Assembly (NCBI GenBank): GCA_013180625.2 | Contig: SNVD02001184.1 | Location: 62,001-126,000, forward strand | Source: Boswellia sacra | Taxonomy: Eukaryota; Streptophyta; Magnoliopsida; Sapindales; Burseraceae | Reading direction: 5' to 3' | Length of the DNA: 64,000 bases | Part shown: piece by piece, positions 58,730-64,000 of the stretch | Layout: the number at the start of each line of letters is the position of its first letter | Numbering within the stretch: the first letter of the stretch is position 1 | The notes under the pieces: model-generated | The model's input: the letters and a program-made list of their open reading frames with translations, nothing else | Database searches by the model: none | What the model was told of the DNA's origin: nothing | Program-made: the position numbers and the translations under genes

Positions 58730-59380
58730 ATGGAGAAAACACCAATTCGGCGATTCCGCAATATATGCGTATTTTACGGATCGAAATTTGGTAAAGATGG
58801 AGAGTTTACCACAGCAGCTCTTGATCTTGGTAGGACATTAGCTGCGAGGGGTATTCATTTGATTTATGGAGGGGGTAGTCTTGGGTTAATGGGGTGTGTG
58901 TCAACAGCTGCATCCTAGGAGGGAGCAAAGTTCTCGGCATTATCCCTAAACCATTAGCTGTACGAGATATCGTAGGCAACACAATCGGGGAAGAGTTACA
59001 GGTCTCTAGCATGCATGAGCGTATTGCACATATGGTTGTTAAGTCCGATGCATTTATAGCTTTGCCGGGTGGTTATGGTACATTAGAGGAGATATTTCAA
59101 ATCACCTCTTGGGCACAGCTAAACATCCATCGGAAACCCATTGGTTTGTTAAATGTTAATAATTTTTTTGATGGTTTGTTGTCCTTTCTTGATCAAGCTG
59201 TTAGAAAAAAATTTCATCTCACCGTCAGCAAGGCAAATGCTGGTTACAGCTTCAACTGCAGGAGAGTTAATTGACAAACTACAAGAATTCGTCTATTCAC
59301 CTGATCCAACAATGGCTCGGATAAATTGGTTTGGAGAAGGCAACAAAAGGCGTCAACTGGATTTAACCCTCCATCTGTAA
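58730..59380 (+). pseudogene. LOG-like cytokinin riboside 5'-monophosphate phosphoribohydrolase, intronless, two frameshifts (E2 cargo)
   Basis: Starts [19 protein letters not shown], with [20 protein letters not shown] one-base loss near 58914 puts [20 protein letters not shown] in another frame, followed by [31 protein letters not shown] (the family signature PGGxGTxxE is intact) and SWAQLNIHRKPIGLLNVNNF. One extra A in an A-run near 59208 shifts the C-terminal part (FISPSARQMLVTASTAGELI, ARINWFGEGNKRRQLDL). Length (about 217 codons) and order equal an ordinary plant LOG. Absence of introns indicates capture from mRNA. The two lesions are single-base events, so the copy is only recently broken. 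Confidence 0.88.
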
Positions 59381-61340
59381 TCTCTATTTGCTGGTTTGCT
59401 TCGTTTTTGTTTGCTTTCTTTTTAGTGTGTTTATTTGAGATTTTTCATGTCGTTTCTTTTGAGCTTTTTCAGTTTATTTCTTTCGTCCCAGGTAATATTT
59501 TCTAATCTCGGTTTTTAGAGTGGTGGCTTAAAAAGTTCAAGTTCTCTTGAAACGCATTCTGGATCTCTTCAATCCATAATGGCTGAATAAGGAGGCTAAC
59601 TTCTAAACTTTTTAGACCCATTCTAACTAACTTGTTTTTGTTTGCTGACTTGTTGAACTTTGTTATTTTATGAGTGAGTTTAGTTTTGCGTAATTTAGAG
59701 TTGTTATGTGTTTTTATCTTTATCAGTTTCGATTCAAAAAAACAATTGTTGAAAAACCTGAGAATGGCAGAATATGGGGTTTTCTTAACTCTTGAAACGC
59801 ATTCTCTCTCAATAAATCTGTAGTTTGTTTATTTCATGTTGTTTGAAGTGTCTTGTTTCTTGTTTTGTTCTTTCATAATAAAGGTATATAGGCTGGAAAC
59901 CTTAAGTCTGCGGGCTACTGGTCCTAAGGATTGTTGAAATATACAATCTTGACTCAGGTGTAACAACGCCACGTACCTCTTTTCTTGCATTTTGTGGGTC
60001 GATGATAAGATAATGATTGAATTAAGAATAACTCTTGGAAAATGATAAATGATGCATGGATCTTTGTGCTTGAAATGTTAATTAGTTTTTGCTTTACTTT
60101 TGATTCCTTGCACAAAATTGAGCACCGAGCCATTATCACTGAGTTATTTGTTTACTTAGAGAAAGTTTATGTAATTTAAGTGTTTCTCCAGATTTCAATG
60201 AATTCTAGAACTTGTTTGATGGTCACTCGAGGCGAAATCCTAGACTGTGCAATATTAGGGAAATGATTTAGGCCATCTTTGGACCGTTTGCGCCTTAAGA
60301 GCCAACCTTGACTAAAATTGATCCTAGTTACCCCTTTGAGCCTCTGTAAACCTTTTTCTTTGTTAACTCACTAAAAGATTTCCTAACCTTAATTGAATTT
60401 GTTCCAAACAGTTTATCCCTTACCTATGAGCATGTAAATCATTCGCAATTACATTTTGAGCTATGTTCTGGTTTTGGGAAGTTAGAGGAGGTTGGATTAT
60501 GCCATGAGCAATGCAAGTGAGTTTTATTATGTTTGTAAAAAAAAAAAAGAAAAAAAATCTGTACTTATCTTCCACGTACTTAAACATTGAGGACAATGTA
60601 TTGTTTAAGTGTGGGGGAGTGGAATTGCAGTTAAAAAAAAAAAAAAAGAAGAAAAAAAGATTTCTATACCTTTGGGCGTTCTTAAAAAGAATGAAACAAC
60701 AAAGTGTGGGGGTGTAGTTTCTTTTGCTTTCTACAAAAAAAAAAAAGAAAAAAGGAAAAAAGAAAAAAAAAAGAGAATTCGAGTGTTCTGAATAAGTTTG
60801 GGAGAGTCATTTGATGAATAAGAATAAATTTTTTATGTCATGGGCTTGAGCTCCACATAATATTGAATGATTTTATGTGTTTGTGGGTGATTTGAGCCTA
60901 ATTATTATCCTTTATCATACCTTCACCCAAGCCAAACGTTACAAGCTTAAGAAAGTCCTACTTGATCCTTGGTGTTGTGCATGTCTACATTAGTGGAGAG
61001 TGACCTGAAAAGCAAGCCTATGGAGTTCTTTTATACACACATCTTCAATATTAAATATGATTCATTTTTATGCATAAACTCATCCGGGTTACAAGTGATT
61101 AGGTGAGAATGGCTCTACACACACACACACTTGAGGAATTGAAGTGAAGCGAAACTAATCCTTGAGATAAAAATTCTTGATCAAGTGCATTATTTTGAAG
61201 TTTTCCTTGGGTTATAATTAAGTACAATCTTTGAGGCCTATTTGCAAGTTGAAGCATTTGTGTGTTTTAATTTTTCTTTGATTCTGTTTCGGTTTAGTTT
61301 TGTTTCGTATCATTTTAGTTGCTCGAGGACTAGCAAAGTC
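59381..61340 (+). other. E2 long 3' non-coding region with repeated PPT-like words
   Basis: T-rich DNA, A-runs (60537-60660, 60735-60775) and three occurrences of AAGTGTGGGGG (60607-60617, 60702-60712, 61342-61352). The last is next to the LTR. No coding frame was recognised. Repeated GTGTGGGGG words before the LTR are usual in Athila elements. Confidence 0.55.
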
Positions 61341-61356
61341 TAAGTGTGGGGGAATT
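61341..61356 (+). other. E2 polypurine tract
   Basis: TAAGTGTGGGGGAATT lies directly before the 3' LTR start TGATAGG and serves as the plus-strand primer site. Confidence 0.75.
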
Positions 61357-62767
61357 TGATAGGTGTCTATTTATGTATTACTTTTATATCAATTCGTCCA
61401 TGTTTCTTTGCTATATTCCTTGGTATTTTTATGTTTTTGTGTGGTTTTGATGTTTGTAGGAGTTTTGGAGCAACTTGCACAAAAATGGAGTAAAACCCCT
61501 TCATTTTCACCTCTGCTAGTCAGTGATCTTCTCGGATTTAATTGTATTGATATACAATGAACCCGATGACATATTATATACCGTTGGAAAGCTCTCGAAG
61601 TCTATTTTCTGGAGAAATTTACGGTTTATAAATCCATTCAGTGTACCAAAAGTTGTAATCAAAACAGTGTGAGAGTATAGAAATATAATTCCACAAGCAC
61701 TGTAGCATGTATAATACGGGGCACTGTAGCAAGTCACTGTAGCAGAGTATTTAAACACATTTTAGGGTTTTATTTTCATAACTTGAAGAGGGGAGAACGT
61801 GGTGGAGGCTGCAGCTCTGGAATTCTTTCATCTCTTGGAGTTCTTGAAGGAGAAAGGAAGCTTGGAAAGAGGAAGAACTACAATCCAAAGAGAATTACAT
61901 CAAATTTGCTAAGTTTTTCCCTTCCCTTTCATTTTCTGGAATGTCTCCATGTTGTATTGTATTTACCACGTTCTTAAACATGTGTAACTGAATCTGAATT
62001 GGTTGAGGGTGATTTCAAAGCCCCTGATATGGTTTTTGTAAGTTGATTGTGTAAGGAATTGTTATCCAATTCTCTAATTGAAGTTGCTTGTATTCTCCCA
62101 TATTTAATGCTTATGATTGCTTGCTGATTGTATTTGAGTGGCCAACTGAATATAATCTGGTTGTGATTTATTGCTAAACTAGAAAGCTTGATCCATAATT
62201 GTCTTGAATTTCTAATCATTAGTAGCAAAATTGTGATCAGAGATTACAATTAGAGAATATAACCTAAGTTAAATAATCCGAGCCTGTGTGTTTATTGCTT
62301 AGATCAACCTATCTTTCTTATCATAATGCATCCATTGAATTAAACTCAGAGAGCTTGTTCTAGGTTGTTTAATGGATAGAGATTAAATAAAGAGCTTGTT
62401 TTATTTAACAACAAAGTAAGGAAAGATTGGGGTAATAGAGCTTGTTATTATCTACGGTTGATAACTTCAATGCTGTAATTAGATGACAATTCTACAATTA
62501 ATTCGCAAATCCATATCTTGTGGTAGAGAAGGATCCCTTAACCAGCTTTCTCCCATTGATTTTTCATTCAAATTTACTTTCTGTTTTGTTATTCTTTACT
62601 TGCATTCTTATTTCATTTAGTAAAGCATTCAACAAAAATCCCCCCTGTTTAGTTTATTGTTGCTGGAAATAACAAATTCAATTAGAATCAATCCTCGTGG
62701 GAACGATATCTTACTTATCACTTTATTACTTGTGCGACTAGTATACTTGCTAGTTTCGAACGCATCA
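61357..62767 (+). repeat. 3' LTR of E2
   Basis: 1411-bp direct repeat of 53485-54897, following TAAGTGTGGGGGAATT. It ends at the second TTGGG. Confidence 0.92.
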
Positions 62768-62919
62768 TTGGGAGCAAAGAACTGAAAGGTCTCACCTAGG
62801 AGTGGCAAGCCCATTGAACGTGGAGGGAGTTTGCCATTGCATCTAGGATTTCTCCATCTGTAAACCCAATGTGTGATGCATATGATGAGCAAAGCAGCTC
62901 CAATGGATAGAGCCCACAT

Positions 62920-64000
62920 CTTACTAAATTGTAAATGCTAGTTCAGCGAAGATCTTGGATTGAGAAGGGAGTATATCTAATGGCAGTTTGGTTTTAACAG
63001 AAAAGAAAATGGACAAAGACAAGTTATGATTGCTTAAAAAAAGAAGAGAAAACGTGGAGGAATAGACAGGAAGGACAAGATAGTGTTGTCACGTATCTCA
63101 TCAACCATAAGCACAACTTCTTAAATAGGCACAACTAGTAGCAATTTAATTATAATTGTTTCTGTGCAATTGTTTGCATAAAATAAAAAGTCGCAAGTAG
63201 TTGAAATTATTAGTTTGGGAATAATTCTATGAAGTAACTATTCACTCTAATCTGATTTGTCAACGGAATTTATAAATTTTTCTGTTAAGTGACTAGCCAC
63301 CATGCTATATGTGAAGGTTGTAGGATGGTTCCTATGTGCCTTCTCTCTTTTAGTTACATTTTTGACTAAAAATTAAGAGACAACAAATAGGAAACTAAAG
63401 GAGCACGAGGGCTGAATTCTGGCCTTTTTTAAGGAGATTTTGCAGACATAGAATAACTTTTCCCTAGATTTGAGTTGATAGAGGCTCAAAGGATCTGTCT
63501 GACTAGACTAAGTATCTGAAACTTTTTGTTTCAGATAATTATGAGATAATTATGAAAGAATAGTTAGATTATCAACAATTAGAAAGAGAATTTCTATACA
63601 TGAAATCTTCTCCATTCTGGTTTGCCAAAAGTTAATGTGTCAAATATTAGAAAATTTCTTGTAGATATCAAATATCACAAAAACAAATTATCAAATCAGT
63701 AAATGAACTTTCAAAGTGCAACTAGAAACTCAAGTACTCTTAAATGATATCAGAAGCATACCTCAGCTGAACACTGTGAAGGATAACATGCATTATTTGT
63801 TTTTTTTCCTTAAAAAAAAAGACAAGTTCAAATAATAAAAGAACCATACTGATGAATCTTGAAGAAATTACCTTGTCACAGTCAGGAATAAGTTTTTACA
63901 ATATTTTTATCCTCTCACTAATTTTCTCTCCTCTTACTTGTAATCAATACCGGGAAACTTGCTATGAGAATTGGAAAAAGTGGACATAATAGCAAGGTTA
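62920..64000. other. Upstream region of the P450 pseudogene, no other gene seen
   Basis: On the minus strand a TATTTAAG box lies near 63121-63128, about 200 bp before the P450 start codon, and may be the old core promoter. The rest is AT-rich without a recognisable frame. Confidence 0.4.

Larger units (their letters stand above)
53485..62767 (+). mobile_element. E2: young, non-autonomous Athila-type retrotransposon with a Cys4-protein and LOG cargo
   Basis: LTRs at 53485-54897 and 61357-62767 differ by about seven substitutions and four single-base indels by eye. TTGGG flanks both sides (53480-53484, 62768-62772). A tRNA-Asp primer site follows the 5' LTR. The internal region has a shortened gag, an intact protease frame, then a junction near 57055 that removes RT, RNase H and integrase. 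The Cys4 pseudo-ORF, a stem-loop array, the LOG pseudogene, a long 3' spacer and the polypurine tract follow. It must have been copied with enzymes from another element. Confidence 0.9.
53099..62919 (-). pseudogene. CYP87A: CYP87A-like cytochrome P450, split by E2 and internally deleted
   Basis: Exon 1 starts at 62919 with MWALSIGAALLIICITHWVY (membrane anchor), then LPPRSMGLPLLGETFQFF, and is cut at 62768. It resumes at 53479 (TSDIPPFVNKRM) and ends at a GT donor at 53435. With one TTGGG copy removed, exon 1 is 197 bp and its phase fits the next exon. Exon 2 (from 53336) reads YGPIFRTSLVGRPVVIST, then DPEL, fused directly to KKEGTILTEAIALD and the I-helix segment LLFASFETTS (an A-x-x-E-T-T-type oxygen-binding motif). 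Some 200 residues between these parts are missing, and so are the K-helix ExxR and the heme Cys region. CYP87 enzymes oxidise steroid and triterpenoid skeletons at the ER. The deletion would have inactivated the gene independently of E2. Confidence 0.85.

Noticed and set aside
60511..60791. Lys-rich frames near the A-runs in the E2 3' region
   Set aside because: Produced by AAAG/AAAA runs; low complexity.

Overview
The window is nuclear DNA of a flowering plant, most likely a eudicot: it has multi-exon genes with GT-AG introns, AT-rich intergenic DNA, and layers of Ty3/gypsy, Ty1/copia, CACTA and TIR elements. The species cannot be named from the sequence. The only clearly intact host gene is the 5' half of a callose synthase on the minus strand (1-7750). 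I resolved 24 exons, and their phases join without a break over about 908 codons. Its sequence fits the CalS8/GSL4 type.

From 7.8 to 11.07 kb the DNA is AT-rich and without genes; it holds a MITE-like hairpin and a patch that could be organellar. At 11083-24346 lies a TIR transposon (about 133-bp inverted ends, 11-bp target duplication) that carries a broken piece of a RIC1-like gene. A minus-strand Athila-type Ty3/gypsy element, here called E1 (about 12302-23889), is nested in the remaining intron of that piece.

From about 24.8 to 48.2 kb there is a minus-strand Sirevirus-like Ty1/copia element with a degenerate pol and an extra downstream ORF. A plus-strand chromodomain-type Ty3/gypsy element, G1 (27303-42806, TSD CTATT), interrupts that ORF. 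A second copy of the same family, G2 (32241-38932, TSD GTATA), interrupts G1 in its RNase H region. A CACTA-type terminus with a dense array of TTTGACGGT-like repeats interrupts the copia gag at 48186.

From 50.2 to 52.8 kb there are exon fragments, including two exons of an ARF-GAP (AGD2/AGD4-like) gene. From 53.1 to 62.9 kb lies a CYP87A-like P450 pseudogene. A young Athila-type element, E2 (53485-62767, TSD TTGGG, LTRs about 99.5% identical), is inserted in its first exon and has lost RT, RNase H and integrase.

The most unusual content is shared by E1 and E2, whose LTRs look unrelated. Downstream of pol both carry the same two-gene cargo in the same order: a small basic Cys4 protein resembling the nucleic-acid-binding cysteine-rich proteins of carlaviruses and vitiviruses, then an intronless LOG (cytokinin-activating) gene. 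In E2 a stem-loop repeat array separates the two. This suggests an old, inherited retrotransposon cargo module that combines a virus-like regulator with a plant hormone enzyme.
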